From contig JAPEVC010000434.1 in NCBI GenBank assembly GCA_027946555.1, positions 1 to 13,086 on the forward strand: a DNA stretch of 13,086 nucleotides, written 5' to 3'. This stretch comes from Gnomoniopsis sp. IMI 355080 (Eukaryota; Ascomycota; Sordariomycetes; Diaporthales; Gnomoniaceae). The notes beneath the pieces were generated by a model. That model was not told the DNA's origin and did no database searches. It saw only the letters and a program-made list of their open reading frames with translations. Of this stretch, positions 1 through 8,490 are shown piece after piece. A program made the translations under genes and the position numbers. Within the stretch, counting starts at the first letter, position 1. The number at the start of each line of letters is the position of its first letter.

Positions 1-1
1 A

Positions 2-3000
2 CCCTCACCCACCCCGAGCTTCAGCAGTCTCTTTGGCGACTCTTCACGCCCAACCACCCCAACCCCCTTCTCCTTGACTGAGGAAACTGCTCGCAAGGAC
101 GATGCTCCGGTTACCAACATGGACACCCTCCAGCCTGCTGATGGGAACGTCCTCCCCAGCATAGAGACTGCTGATCCCGAGGCACACTCGACTTCCGCTG
201 CCGCAGGCATTGGCGAGGAAGACGACGATGACCTGGAAGCTGCATTATGGAAAGCATTTGAGGACGAAGACAGCGCAGAGGCAGCTCTTGATGCAGATGT
301 TCGTCATGACAACAACTTTGGCAGCCCCGAAGTCAGTGACGAGGACGATGGTGGCGCTTCATTGAATTGGGGAAGCCCTGAGCCTTCCAGCAGCTCTCAA
401 CCGAATGAGACGTTGGCTGCTCTTGCCTCAGAAGTCCACGACGAGGACGATGGTGGTGCCCCATTGGGTTGGGGAAGCCCCGAGCCTCCTCTTGACACCG
501 ACAGCTTGAACAGCCCTTCAAAGGACGCCGCTCAGGCTTCTTCCTCCGTTCTCAGCTCTCCTGCTGCAAGCAGCGACAAGTCTATGACAATCAATTCCAA
601 GCAGAAGAGCCAAACGAAGAAGTCTCCCGTACAGATTTCAGACACCAACACAAACAGCACGGTGCAGAGCGCTAAGCCTAAGCGACAAGACAAGCCCCGG
701 GCCAAGAAGGCTGATCAGGCTCCCGCTCCAGACCTGGATCTGACTGAGCCTACCGCGGAGGAGCTGTTGGCAGAACTTGAAGCGGAACTTGGACCGGATT
801 TTTTTGATGGCGGTGCCTCACTGAGTAACGACTCGAACACCTCTCCAACTGTTGCTACGCCAGCAGCATCTATAGCCGAGAACGAGTCGTCATCATCTCC
901 TTCCAACGCGGATGGCCAAAGATCCACCAAGCCTCGCACGAAAATTGGAAAAGATAGCAAAGCCAAGCGGAAAGAAGAGAAGATCGCCAAGAGAGAAGCT
1001 GAAAAGCAGGCAAAGCGCGAGGAGAAGGCACAACAAGACAAAGAGCGTCAAGAGTGGAGTGAAAAGAACAGACAAGAAATCATTCACCGAAGAATCGTCA
1101 CCCCCTTGGACCGGGCCGTCGACTTCATCCACGCCAAGTCTCCAAAGAAGGCGAGAGAGATATTCATCGAGACAAAGCTGTCCGACACTGTACTTCGTGG
1201 CCAAGAGGAAGCTGATGGTGTGATCGCCGAGGACGACGTTTCTGTTCTCCCAAAGCTGTATCACGAGTATTGGAAAGATGGTCCTAATTACCGGATATTG
1301 GCAAAGCACATGGAGTTGGGTAAGTTCTGCACACATTCCGATTGCTTCATGCATAACTCGAAGCACACGCTGACAGGCTATCTGAACAGATTCTGACATA
1401 AAGCTGAATGATGTTTACATTTCCCTGGGTCTGAATATCGATCGGGGCAGGGACATCTACGACACTATTAAGAAACTGCTGAGGTATCCCGGATGCTCTT
1501 TGCGCATGGATGGCGAATCTATTGAGGATCACAAGATCCTCGTCGGCGAGCGAGCGCACGACCTACTGGCCGGCGCTGGATGGGGTCTTGAGTACTTCCA
1601 GAGGCCAGACCTGACTGCTAAAGACAGCAGGAGCACGCTATTTGGCAAAGCTTGTTGGTCCGGCGCATCTACAGAGTAAGTATCCATTCACACATCCTGC
1701 ACTCCACCCCTTTGAAGCCAAATTGCTGAGCACATAACGTAGCATCTTCTTGGGCTTCTCGAAGCTTCTGTACAACGCCGCAAAAAAAGATGAAGCACGA
1801 CGAAAGGGCTTGAGTAAACAGACTCACGTGGAACCAGCCACAGTAGCTCCGGTCGAGCAACATCCGTCTCTGTCTGCGCCAGCTGTACCAGTCTCCATCG
1901 CGCCGCCTATGGCCACTGCGACTGACCCAACGGTTACTCACTCTCCCTACCATGCGATGCCCACTCCTGCAAAGCGAGCTCGCACTGTCATTGACTTAAC
2001 CCGCCATTCTGGGGGAGAAGTCGATGCAAGCCCTATCAAGCGACCGCGTCTAAACGCCCAACAGGTACAGCAGAACCGGAATGTGCAGCTACCACTTCAA
2101 CAGCATACTCTGCATCCTGCTGCCCTAGCCCAGCCCAACCATACTGGGCAGCACTCTTATGGCCAATTCCTACAGAACCAACATGCGCAGCATTCTCAAG
2201 TCCCGTCTCAAGGGCTGAATCCGTACCATGTGCGACCTCAAAGTTACCAAGATTATGGCTACCAGGTTCACCCGAATGTTCAAGCCGTACCTCAGTATCC
2301 GAGTCCGCAACGCCCTGAATTCATGCCTCAAGGGCCGAATATGCACAATGTGGGGCCTCCAAATTATCAGTCTCATGGTTTACAGGGTCACCAGAATACT
2401 CAAGCCGTGCCTGAGGATCCGAGTCTGCAGTGCACTCAAGTCATGCCTCAGAGGCTGAATCCGTACAACGTCAGACCCCAGGATCACCAAGATTATGGCT
2501 ACCAGGCTTTCCATAATTTTCAAACGGTGCCTCAGGATCCGAGTCTGCAGCACCCTCAGACTGTGTCCCAGTACACCACTCCGCCGCGCCCTCAGAACGT
2601 GCGCCAGTACCACACTCCACCAGTACCTCAGGCCGTGCCGCAGTACCACACTGCGCCTCGACCACAGACTATGCCTCAATGCCAGGCTCCACAGCGCCCC
2701 TGGGCCCACCTACAGTCACAGCATAACAGTCCGCAGGATCTTCAGCTGCAGCAAGGACAAAACCTGGCCGTATGGCCGCAGCAAAACCAGCAGCAATCTC
2801 CCACACCGCAGAGCCAAGCTCAACCAAATCAGGTACCATTTGATACTACGCAACAGGCTGAACAGTTGTGGGCTCTTCATCAGGCTCAGGCCGGAGGTCA
2901 TCAACTCCAAATGCAGGAGCGACCTCAAGCCCACCAGGTTCATTCTCAATACCTGATGAGGCCTCAGCACCCTCAGGTAGTTCAGTCTCAGGCACAACAA

Positions 3001-3021
3001 ATGGATGTATTCTGGTGTTAA
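2..3021 (+). CDS. Unrecognised large low-complexity protein, 5'-partial, three exons
   Basis: Spliced CDS join(2..1319,1390..1675,1743..3021), 960 residues visible. The frame is open to the left edge, so the true start lies outside; the first in-frame ATG (119) is only a fallback. Both introns are phase-compatible and link three frames that otherwise end in stops. In order the protein has: an acidic Ser-rich region with a duplicated DEDDGGA...WGSPEP module (338-490); a Lys/Glu-rich, probably helical segment (about 920-1060); an ordered-looking block with mixed composition, including LYHEYWKDGPNYR (about 1085-1800); basic clusters PAKRAR and IKRPRL flanking VIDLT (1987-2001), a SUMO-interaction-like motif; and a Gln/Pro-rich tail with tandem repeats (2212-2715). 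I do not recognise the family. A nuclear scaffold or regulatory role is inference from the basic clusters and the VIDLT motif. The stop TAA is at 3019-3021. Confidence refers to the gene model. Confidence 0.8.
338..490 (+). repeat. Duplicated acidic module inside exon 1
   Basis: Two copies of a roughly 50-bp coding module begin at 338 and 440, offset by 102 bp (34 codons). Both encode DEDDGGA-x-L-x-WGSPEP. The DNA is also alike (gacgaggacgatggtgg in both), which points to a real internal duplication rather than biased composition alone. Confidence 0.75.
1320..1389 (+). other. Intron 1 of the large 5' gene
   Basis: Donor GTAAGT, a branch-like GCTGACA about 20 bases before the end, and acceptor ACAG; 70 bp. 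Splicing joins exon bases G and AT into an Asp codon and removes the in-frame stop at 1394-1396. Confidence 0.85.
1676..1742 (+). other. Intron 2 of the large 5' gene
   Basis: Donor GTAAGT, branch-like TTGCTGAG, acceptor GTAG; 67 bp. It interrupts an Asp codon (GA|C), avoids the TAA at 1677-1679 and leads directly into the open frame of the Gln/Pro-rich exon. Confidence 0.85.
2212..2571 (+). repeat. Three 120-bp tandem repeats (40 codons each)
   Basis: Units at 2212-2331, 2332-2451 and 2452-2571 are exactly 120 bp and in frame. Each follows the pattern x-LN/PN-x-x-x-V-x-P-x-x-x-Q..., then N-x-Q-A/T-V-P, and ends in M/V-PQ or SQ. Units 1 and 3 share NPYxVRPQ and QDYGYQ. Unit 2 is more diverged in its first half. 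The region is rich in Gln, Pro, Tyr and His. Confidence 0.85.
2572..2715 (+). repeat. Four 36-bp tandem repeats (12 codons each)
   Basis: Units begin at 2572, 2608, 2644 and 2680. The first three follow Y-T/H-T-P/A-P-x-PQ-x-x-x-Q; the fourth is degenerate (CQAPQRPWAHLQ). They follow the 120-bp array with no gap and stay in frame. Confidence 0.8.
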
Positions 3022-3572
3022 TGGATTGGCCACCGGCTGGCCTAGGTACTATCGTGCTGAGATAGGCAGATATGTGGATGGACGTTGAGAGAGATTGATC
3101 TCGGATTGTCATTTCGCAAATGCATATGTTTCTACTTGTTGATATATTGATTTCTACCACCAACGAGAAGGGTTAAGGTCTCTGGCTATATGTCTGCCAC
3201 AGCAGTGGGCCTGTCACGATAGCTTCCTTTCCCCCTTCCTCATGTTTTGTTACTGACTTCCGCTATAAAGCACCCCAGACTTACCAGAACTACTAGTATA
3301 CAAAGGTAGAAAATAAAAATGTAAAGTACAATATGCTAGCTATTGTGCACGAGTGTCATGCAAGACGTTTTGTTGTAGGTTATGCCATGTGGGATCCAAG
3401 AGTCGTGAGTTCGTCATAAATACCCTTCAAAGGCTGTTTGCAGTAAAGCAACAACAGTGCAAGATTTCCTGTCTATATAAATTCAAGTTAGGATTCGCGG
3501 ATGTTTAAGAGTATATATAATGCCAAGAGTTAATTGGCGTGGTGTAAGGTAAAGAAAGACCCTTACGTATTA

Positions 3573-3593
3573 CCAATAGTGAGTGCGACGTCA
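3573..3593 (+). promoter_or_regulatory. CCAAT box plus CRE-like GACGTCA upstream of IBA57
   Basis: CCAAT at 3573-3577 is followed nine bases later by GACGTCA at 3587-3593, about 135-150 bp before the IBA57 ATG. CCAAT is the core site of the fungal CCAAT-binding complex, and GACGTCA resembles bZIP sites. The pairing recalls CBC plus bZIP (HapX-type) iron regulation, but the spacing and half-site are not proven to match; this is inference. Confidence 0.3.
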
Positions 3594-3664
3594 TTTTCGC
3601 TGCGGATCCCAGCGTCGGCTCATAAACTTAGACTCAGATCTCCACCTACTACAACAACACCAAT

Positions 3665-3685
3665 ATGATGATGTGCACCTCATAA
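3665..3685 (+). promoter_or_regulatory. Short upstream ORF in the IBA57 leader
   Basis: Three consecutive ATG codons followed by three more codons and TAA encode a six-residue peptide (MMMCTS), ending 40 bases before the IBA57 ATG. If the transcript starts upstream of 3665, this uORF would be met first by scanning ribosomes and could dampen translation. The transcription start is not known. Confidence 0.4.
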
Positions 3686-3725
3686 TTCAGCCCTGAGCCA
3701 CACCGCATCTCAAAGCCCAGAAATC

Positions 3726-5039
3726 ATGCGGCCGCCAGTCCATCGCTTCCTCTCCAAGCCCTTTGCGGCCCCTGCGCCGTCGTCAAACTTTGTGTGCGCA
3801 AGCTGCCGGACAGCCCGGACTTTTTCATCCGCCACATCCCGCGCTTCATCCTCATCCTCATCCTCATCCAAACCCTCCGCGCCGCCGCCGCCCACGGGCC
3901 TCGTCGCGCTCTCCTCCCGACGCCTTATCTCCATCTCCGGCCCGGACGCGCCCAAGTTCTTACAAGGCGTCATCACGCAAAACATCCTCGCCCCGCAATC
4001 TGCCGCGGCCGGCGTCGCGGGCACTAAGATTCGCGATGACGGCTTCTACAGCGCCTTTCTCACCGCGACGGGCCGGGTACTCTACGACGTATTCATATAC
4101 CCGGATCACCGCGCGCTAGACGAAGGAAGGAATTCTGGTCGTGCGGCCTCCTCCTCCTCAATAACGACTACGACTACGCCTGGGGAGAGCTTCCTCATTG
4201 AGGTCGATGCCGCAGAAGCCGTGCGCCTCGAGCGGCATATCAAGCGGTACAAGCTGCGCGCCAAGTTCGCCGTGCGCCTGCTCGATGCGGACGAGGTTAC
4301 GGTCTGGCATGGGTGGGACGATGACGGGCGGGCGGCGTTGGACGCGAGTACGGCGGGCGTGGAAGACTTTCACCGATTCGTCCACATGCGGGATCCGCGT
4401 GCGCCGGGGCTCGGGTGGCGCATGTTGAGGACGGGCGACAGCGAGCCGCTCGTGGATTTGCCGAGGGTGGCAGACGAGGACGTGTATCGCGTGCGGCGGT
4501 ACTTGCACGGTGTGGCCGAGGGGCAGAGTGAGCTGCTGCGGGAGAGTGCGCTGCCGCTCGAGGGGAACCTGGATGTCATGGGCGGTATCGACTTTCGAAA
4601 GGGCTGTTATGTGGGTCAGGAGCTCACGATTCGGACGAAGCACCGTGGCGTGGTGAGGAAGAGGGTTTTGCCGGTCATGATTTACGACGGGGCAGAGCAG
4701 CCTCCTCAGCAGCTGGCGTACGACGCAAGCTGTCCGTTGGATGCGGCTGCTGTTCCTGTGGATACGAGCATCGGGCGGCTGGAGAAGAAGGGACGTAGTG
4801 CAGGCAAGTGGCTGAGGGGGGTGGGCAATGTCGGACTGACATTGTGTAGGTTGGAGATCATGACCGATCTGGCCTTGCCGGGCGAGACGGCGGCAACGAC
4901 ATACACCCCCACAGATGAATTCGTGATGGAGCGGCAGGCTAGTGAGGAAGGGCAAGAGGGATTCAAAGTCAAGGTCAAGGCATTTGTACCGGATTGGTTG
5001 AGGCAAGGCTTAGAACAGCAAAATTCTGGGCATGCCTAG
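3726..5039 (+). CDS. IBA57: Iron-sulfur cluster assembly factor IBA57/CAF17, mitochondrial
   Basis: A single-exon gene of 437 residues. IBA57 is a folate-binding, GcvT-like protein that works with ISA1/ISA2 in the mitochondrial matrix for late maturation of 4Fe-4S proteins such as aconitase and lipoate synthase (family knowledge). The N-terminal 45 residues are Arg/Ser/Ala-rich with few acidic residues, as expected for a mitochondrial presequence, followed by a poly-Ser stretch. The GcvT-like part begins at about residue 57 with ALSSRRLISISGPDAPKFLQG. The family signature KGCYVGQE lies at residues 292-299, with the conserved Cys at 294, followed by RTKHRGVVRKR. Two low-complexity insertions, poly-Ser near 42-50 and Ser/Thr near 142-151, are probably lineage-specific. 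The ATG at 3726 gives the presequence. It is convergent with the J-protein gene, with 202 bp between the stops. Confidence 0.95.
   Translation: MRPPVHRFLSKPFAAPAPSSNFVCASCRTARTFSSATSRASSSSSSSSKPSAPPPPTGLVALSSRRLISISGPDAPKFLQGVITQNILAPQSAAAGVAGTKIRDDGFYSAFLTATGRVLYDVFIYPDHRALDEGRNSGRAASSSSITTTTTPGESFLIEVDAAEAVRLERHIKRYKLRAKFAVRLLDADEVTVWHGWDDDGRAALDASTAGVEDFHRFVHMRDPRAPGLGWRMLRTGDSEPLVDLPRVADEDVYRVRRYLHGVAEGQSELLRESALPLEGNLDVMGGIDFRKGCYVGQELTIRTKHRGVVRKRVLPVMIYDGAEQPPQQLAYDASCPLDAAAVPVDTSIGRLEKKGRSAGKWLRGVGNVGLTLCRLEIMTDLALPGETAATTYTPTDEFVMERQASEEGQEGFKVKVKAFVPDWLRQGLEQQNSGHA
3846..3869 (+). repeat. TCATCC hexamer microsatellite coding for poly-Ser
   Basis: Four perfect copies of TCATCC lie within the IBA57 presequence region and encode an uninterrupted Ser run. 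This is a likely site of length variation between strains. Confidence 0.8.
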
Positions 5040-5241
5040 GTACTCAGCCATCAGTCACTGGCTACCATAGGTGCTATATCAGTATCTCCACTGAGCGTAC
5101 AAGAGTTGGCACTTGATCTCAATTGGGATGAAAACGCGGTCTTTTGAAAATGTATCATCATTGCGAACCGACTTGTAGATCTGTCTAGTTGGGTATCATG
5201 AACAGAGAAAGAAAAAAACAAAAGCAAGAAATTGTCTTGAC
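5040..5241. other. Convergent intergenic spacer
   Basis: 202 bp between the stop codons of IBA57 (+) and the J-protein gene (-). It must hold both 3' ends. An A-rich run on the + strand (about 5205-5222) is the only compositional feature; no gene seen. Confidence 0.6.
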
Positions 5242-6093
5242 TTAAGCCGCCGCCTGTGTTTCCTTGATCCTGCGCTCCTTTGTTGCCTGAGCAGCAACAA
5301 GCCGCGCCTTGATCTTGGGCCACTGTGTTTCCCAGTATTGGATGGGATCACCAGACATCTGCACGTCTGCGACCGGTACTGCAGCAGCCTTTTGCTCGAC
5401 AGGCTTCGGTTCGGGAGGAGGAGGAACAGGCCGCGATGACAGCATCTCCACGTCCTCATCCACCGCCACGACGCCGCTCTTCCTCCCTTCCCTCTTCGCC
5501 TTCTTCTCCGCGCGCCGCTTCGCCTTCTCCGCAAGCCTCTCCTCCAGTTCGCGAATCTTGTCATCCCGCGCATTGTCCTCCTTCCGCGTCCTCTCCCTCT
5601 CCCTCTCCTCCGCCTCTGCCAGCTTTCTTCTCCTCTCTTCCAGATATGCTCTGCCCTGTTCCGCCTGCCTTGTCCTCTCCGCCTCCTCCTTCGCCCTCCT
5701 CTCCCTTTCCTCCTCCTGCATGCGTTTACTGTTCCCCTCGGCGCGTTCCAACTCCTCCGCGAAACGCCGCTGTTTCGAGTTCATCAACTCGCGCTCGCGC
5801 GCTTTCTGCAACAATGCCGTCCGTGCCCCGTCGTACGCAGCGCGCGCTTCGTCCGACGCAAGAATGTCGCGCGCCAGCCCAAACTCCTCCCATTTTTCCT
5901 TGTCGAAGGCTGCGCCCGCCTTGTCAGGGTGGTATTTTAAAGATCGTTTGCGCCAGGCACGCTGTACGATGTCGCGCGTGATGGGCTCGGTAGGGTCGGA
6001 GGAGATGCCCAGAAGGGCGTAGTAATCAACGTTGCGCGAGGCAGCATCTTTGGCCGCCGCGAGCAGCTCGGTGGACGCGGCTGAATCGCCCAT
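5242..6093 (-). CDS. J-domain co-chaperone, DNAJC17/Cwf23-like
   Basis: A single-exon gene of 283 residues. The J domain spans about residues 22-91: YYALLGI, then a basic helix with RAWRKRSLKYHPDK, HPD at 55-57, and EARAAYDGAR closing helix IV. HPD is intact, so it should stimulate Hsp70 ATPase. Residues about 92-215 are a long, highly charged Glu/Arg/Lys helix, probably coiled coil, with many RERE/EEER stretches. The tail has a Pro-rich stretch (PPPPEPKP) and a short conserved-looking end with IQYWETQWPKIKARL. J domain directly followed by a charged helix matches DNAJC17/Cwf23, which act in the spliceosome, but the RRM usual for that family is not visible. The ATG has a good context (aaaATGG). 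No intron. Subfamily assignment is moderate; J-protein identity is firm. Confidence 0.85.
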   Translation of the reverse strand: MGDSAASTELLAAAKDAASRNVDYYALLGISSDPTEPITRDIVQRAWRKRSLKYHPDKAGAAFDKEKWEEFGLARDILASDEARAAYDGARTALLQKARERELMNSKQRRFAEELERAEGNSKRMQEEERERRAKEEAERTRQAEQGRAYLEERRRKLAEAEERERERTRKEDNARDDKIRELEERLAEKAKRRAEKKAKREGRKSGVVAVDEDVEMLSSRPVPPPPEPKPVEQKAAAVPVADVQMSGDPIQYWETQWPKIKARLVAAQATKERRIKETQAAA

Positions 6094-6911
6094 TTTCTAA
6101 CAAAGATGTGGAAGAGTGTCTATGAAGGAGGGTAGATAGGGATAAGCGACTGTTTGTTGGTTCTGCAAGTTTGGAAACAAGTCGGAATGCGACAGTTGTG
6201 GCGAGGCTGAAAGCCTGATGTTGAATTTAGCGGAACCGCTGACATAAGCGGGGAGCCCCCCCCTTCAATACAGAAATTCAAAAACAATCACAGACAAAGT
6301 AATACACTCTTCCATACAGATCAAATGATTACACCTTGGTTCCCATCCTGCCTCCAAAAACAAATCCTACTATATCGCCTTCTGCAGCTACTGTGTGCTC
6401 CGAGCGCGATTCGAGACACGCTTCCAAGGTCGACAAGGTCGTTGAAGATTGTTCCATTTGCGCCAAGTCTGAGGCCTCTGGGTCGAGTATACTGTTATAC
6501 TACCAAGTATGCTTGCGCACAAGTGTGCGAACCTCAATCAAATGGATGTCTCTTGAGCAGGCACCCCTGACCTGTAAGAGGACATAGCAAAACTCAAGCC
6601 TAAGAATTGGCAAACTCATACAGGTCGCATGAGTGTTGTACATTAACCCGTTCAAGTCACAAGTTGGTGGAAATAGATTACAGTCTACTGCAAGAAAGAG
6701 TGGAAGCCCGGCGGTTGCATAGACAACTGGCACGTATTGGCAGAATGCTGGGAGATGCGACCTGCATAGACTGGGTGAATCCGGTGGACGCTGGGGGGCA
6801 GGCTCCCAGGCACGGGACAATGGGCTGTAGAATGTATCGCGAACTTGATTTGTGACATATTCGAAACCGACTTGTGGTGTCTCCTCAACGCAAATCGCCC
6901 AAGTTTTTGCT
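6094..6911. other. Intergenic region with no recognised gene
   Basis: 818 bp between the J-protein start and the thymine hydroxylase stop; both genes are on the - strand, so it holds the J-protein promoter and the hydroxylase 3' end. It contains a C8 run at 6256-6263. Short ORFs of 60-106 codons occur on both strands, but none has recognisable motifs or consistent coding signal. Confidence 0.6.
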
Positions 6912-8036
6912 TCAGTACGTCGCAGCTAGCCTCTGCACCAAATAATCACCCGTGTTTACACCTTGATACTTCTTCTCCGTCTCGGCAGCATACGTCCCAG
7001 GAATAGCCTCGATCTGGCTCTTAAAATTGGGGTTGCAAAAGTATCTATGTCCTCAGTCAGCGTCGCACAATTGTCGGCACGGATTGTTGCAAAGGGCACT
7101 TACGCAATAGAATACCGCGGCGGATGCTCGGCCGTCTTCCTCGGCGGCTCGACAACACGATGAATTGTGCTCTTGATCGTATCATTACTCCACCTCGCCA
7201 GCAAATCTCCCGCATTCACGACACACGTGTTCTCAATCGGTGTCGCATCCACATACTCTCCGCTGGGGCTCTGCACTTGCAGCCCGCCCGCGCTGTCCTG
7301 GAACAGCAGCGTGATACTCCCGTAATCCGAGTGGGCGCCGGCGCGCACTTGGCCCGGATTGATTTGGAAGACCTCGCTCTTGACGGCTGGGTAGTGGAGC
7401 AGCCGCAACGTGTTGTCACCATCGTCAACGAAGCCGTCAAAGTAACGCTCATCGAGTCCCATGCCCACGGCGATGGCCCGCATCACCTCGACGTGAATGT
7501 CCTTGCATTGGTCGTGAAAGTCCAACATGGTAGATTTGAAGCCGGCGACCTTGGGGGCGCTGGCCTCGTCGGGCCATTGGTTGGCATAGGCCGGATCGGA
7601 CTCGCGACCAATCTCAAATGACTCTTTGATATCTGGGTTGCCTTGCTTCAGCTTGGCGACCTCGTTGATGTCGGTGAGCTGGGTGACCTTCTCGCGCCCT
7701 GGTGCGGAATAGCCTCGGTTTGCCTCGGGCGAGGTCCATCCCAGAGCGAGCTTCTCCTCGAGGCTGAGCTGGTTGAAGAAGTTGGCCGAGGTTTCGAAGA
7801 CATGCTTGCGCGTCTCGGGTTTGATTGGAAGGTTGCTGAGATAGATGAAGCCGGCGGTCTGGAAGCCTTTCAGGATGGCATCGGCAGTCTCCTTGCGCTG
7901 GCTGGGGCTGCCATTGAGGAATTTAGAGAAGTCGATAAGCTGATGGAGAGTCAGTGCAAGGCTACATAAGTCTCAGACTCGCGCACTCACTCACCGGGAT
8001 CATGAGACCCTTGTCCTCTACTGCTGCTTTCTCCAT
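6912..8036 (-). CDS. Thymine-7-hydroxylase (thymine dioxygenase), 2-oxoglutarate/Fe(II)-dependent
   Basis: CDS complement(join(6912..7044,7104..7939,7995..8036)), 336 residues; the N. crassa enzyme (uc-7) is about 333. It oxidises thymine to 5-hydroxymethyluracil, 5-formyluracil and 5-carboxyuracil, using O2 and 2-oxoglutarate (known for the family). The protein opens with MEKAAV and reads IPLIDFSKFL across the first splice, as in the Neurospora enzyme. The double-stranded beta-helix iron triad is complete: H217-x-D219 and H274; R289 of RYS is the 2-oxoglutarate anchor. R193, Y220 and F295 occupy the places I recall as thymine contacts in the N. crassa structure (Arg190, Tyr217, Phe292), a constant offset of three. 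It is divergent from isoorotate decarboxylase, the next enzyme in the pathway. Alternatives such as other isopenicillin-N-synthase-like oxygenases are unlikely given these residues. Confidence 0.95.
7045..7103 (-). other. Intron 2 of thymine-7-hydroxylase
   Basis: Read on the minus strand: donor GTAAGT, branch-like CGCTGAC, acceptor ATAG; 59 bp. Splicing joins RYSIA to YFCNPNF and rescues a frame that otherwise stops at 7100-7102. Confidence 0.9.
7940..7994 (-). other. Intron 1 of thymine-7-hydroxylase
   Basis: Read on the minus strand: donor GTGAGT, branch-like CACTGAC, acceptor CATCAG; 55 bp, phase 0. It separates a 14-codon first exon from the main exon and restores the IPLIDF motif. Confidence 0.9.
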
Positions 8037-8110
8037 CTTCACTTCTGAGTATTTCTTGATAGAAACAAAGCGACGATTCTGTACTCAAGAGGGTTGTGCT
8101 GAAGAAGGTA

Positions 8111-8118
8111 TATTTATA
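8111..8118 (-). promoter_or_regulatory. TATA-like element for thymine-7-hydroxylase
   Basis: TATAAATA on the minus strand, about 75 bp before the ATG at 8036. Position and orientation suit a core promoter with a short leader. Confidence 0.5.
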
Positions 8119-8342
8119 AGTGAGTGTGATGACCAGTGTCGCCTTCACCAATAACGCTTCGGAAGTTACTTGAGACTGGAAGACAAACTCAGAGCTCGGA
8201 ACATAAAGGTAGGTATTTAACGATTCGGTGGGACGATACTATGTCAGGCGGGCATCTCCGCTTGACTAGAATAAAGTCTAATAGCCGGCCGGACAACTTG
8301 ACACATTTGTATGTGAACGTGCTGTGGTGCGCTGGAAAAGCA

Positions 8343-8369
8343 TGATAAGGAGGGTATCGTCGAGATAAG
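8343..8369 (+). promoter_or_regulatory. Tandem GATA-factor sites
   Basis: TGATAAG at 8343-8349 and AGATAAG at 8363-8369 both fit HGATAR, the consensus for AreA/NIT-2-type nitrogen regulators. Same orientation, spaced exactly 20 bp. Further single matches are CTTATCA at 8510-8516 (minus-strand TGATAAG) and TGATAG at 8057-8062. About two matches are expected by chance in this space, so the spacing is better evidence than the count. Confidence 0.4.
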
Positions 8370-8483
8370 CGGCCGCGAGATCGAGCCGGGATGAGGGTGG
8401 GTAGGGATGTAACTAGCTACATGTGATTGCACGAAGGAGGGGCATTTGGCGGGGTAGTCCTTCTCAAATAGGTACTTCTAAAA

Positions 8484-8490
8484 TATATAT
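8484..8490 (+). promoter_or_regulatory. TATA-like element for isoorotate decarboxylase
   Basis: TATATAT within an A/T run, about 173 bp before the ATG at 8663. Plausible core promoter; distance implies a leader of roughly 100-140 bases. Confidence 0.35.

Larger units (their letters stand above)
3022..3725. other. Intergenic region, 3' end of the large gene and promoter of IBA57
   Basis: 704 bp without a credible gene, AT-richer than the flanks. It holds an AATAAA at 3312-3317 that could serve poly(A) addition for the upstream gene, a TAGGTACT octamer at 3043-3050, a CCAAT box at 3573-3577 with GACGTCA at 3587-3593, and a CAA-rich leader with a short upstream ORF before the IBA57 start. I found no tRNA or repeat array. 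Confidence 0.6.

Noticed and set aside
4158..5006. 282-codon open frame antisense to IBA57
   Set aside because: It lies wholly opposite a well-supported gene, has no recognisable motif, and long antisense frames are common in GC-rich coding DNA.
5309..6022. 237-codon and 218-codon open frames on + across the J-protein gene
   Set aside because: The products are monotonous Ser/Pro/Arg/Ala strings, the antisense of the Glu/Arg/Lys helix; a composition artefact.
6325..6855. Several short open frames (81-106 codons), including one containing VEDCSICAK near 6336-6587
   Set aside because: No ATG-led model with splice support, overlapping frames on both strands and no family recognised. A decayed gene remnant cannot be excluded but is not supported.
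7124..7969. Open frames on + opposite thymine-7-hydroxylase (165 and 108 codons)
   Set aside because: Antisense shadows of the conserved oxygenase exon with no independent support.
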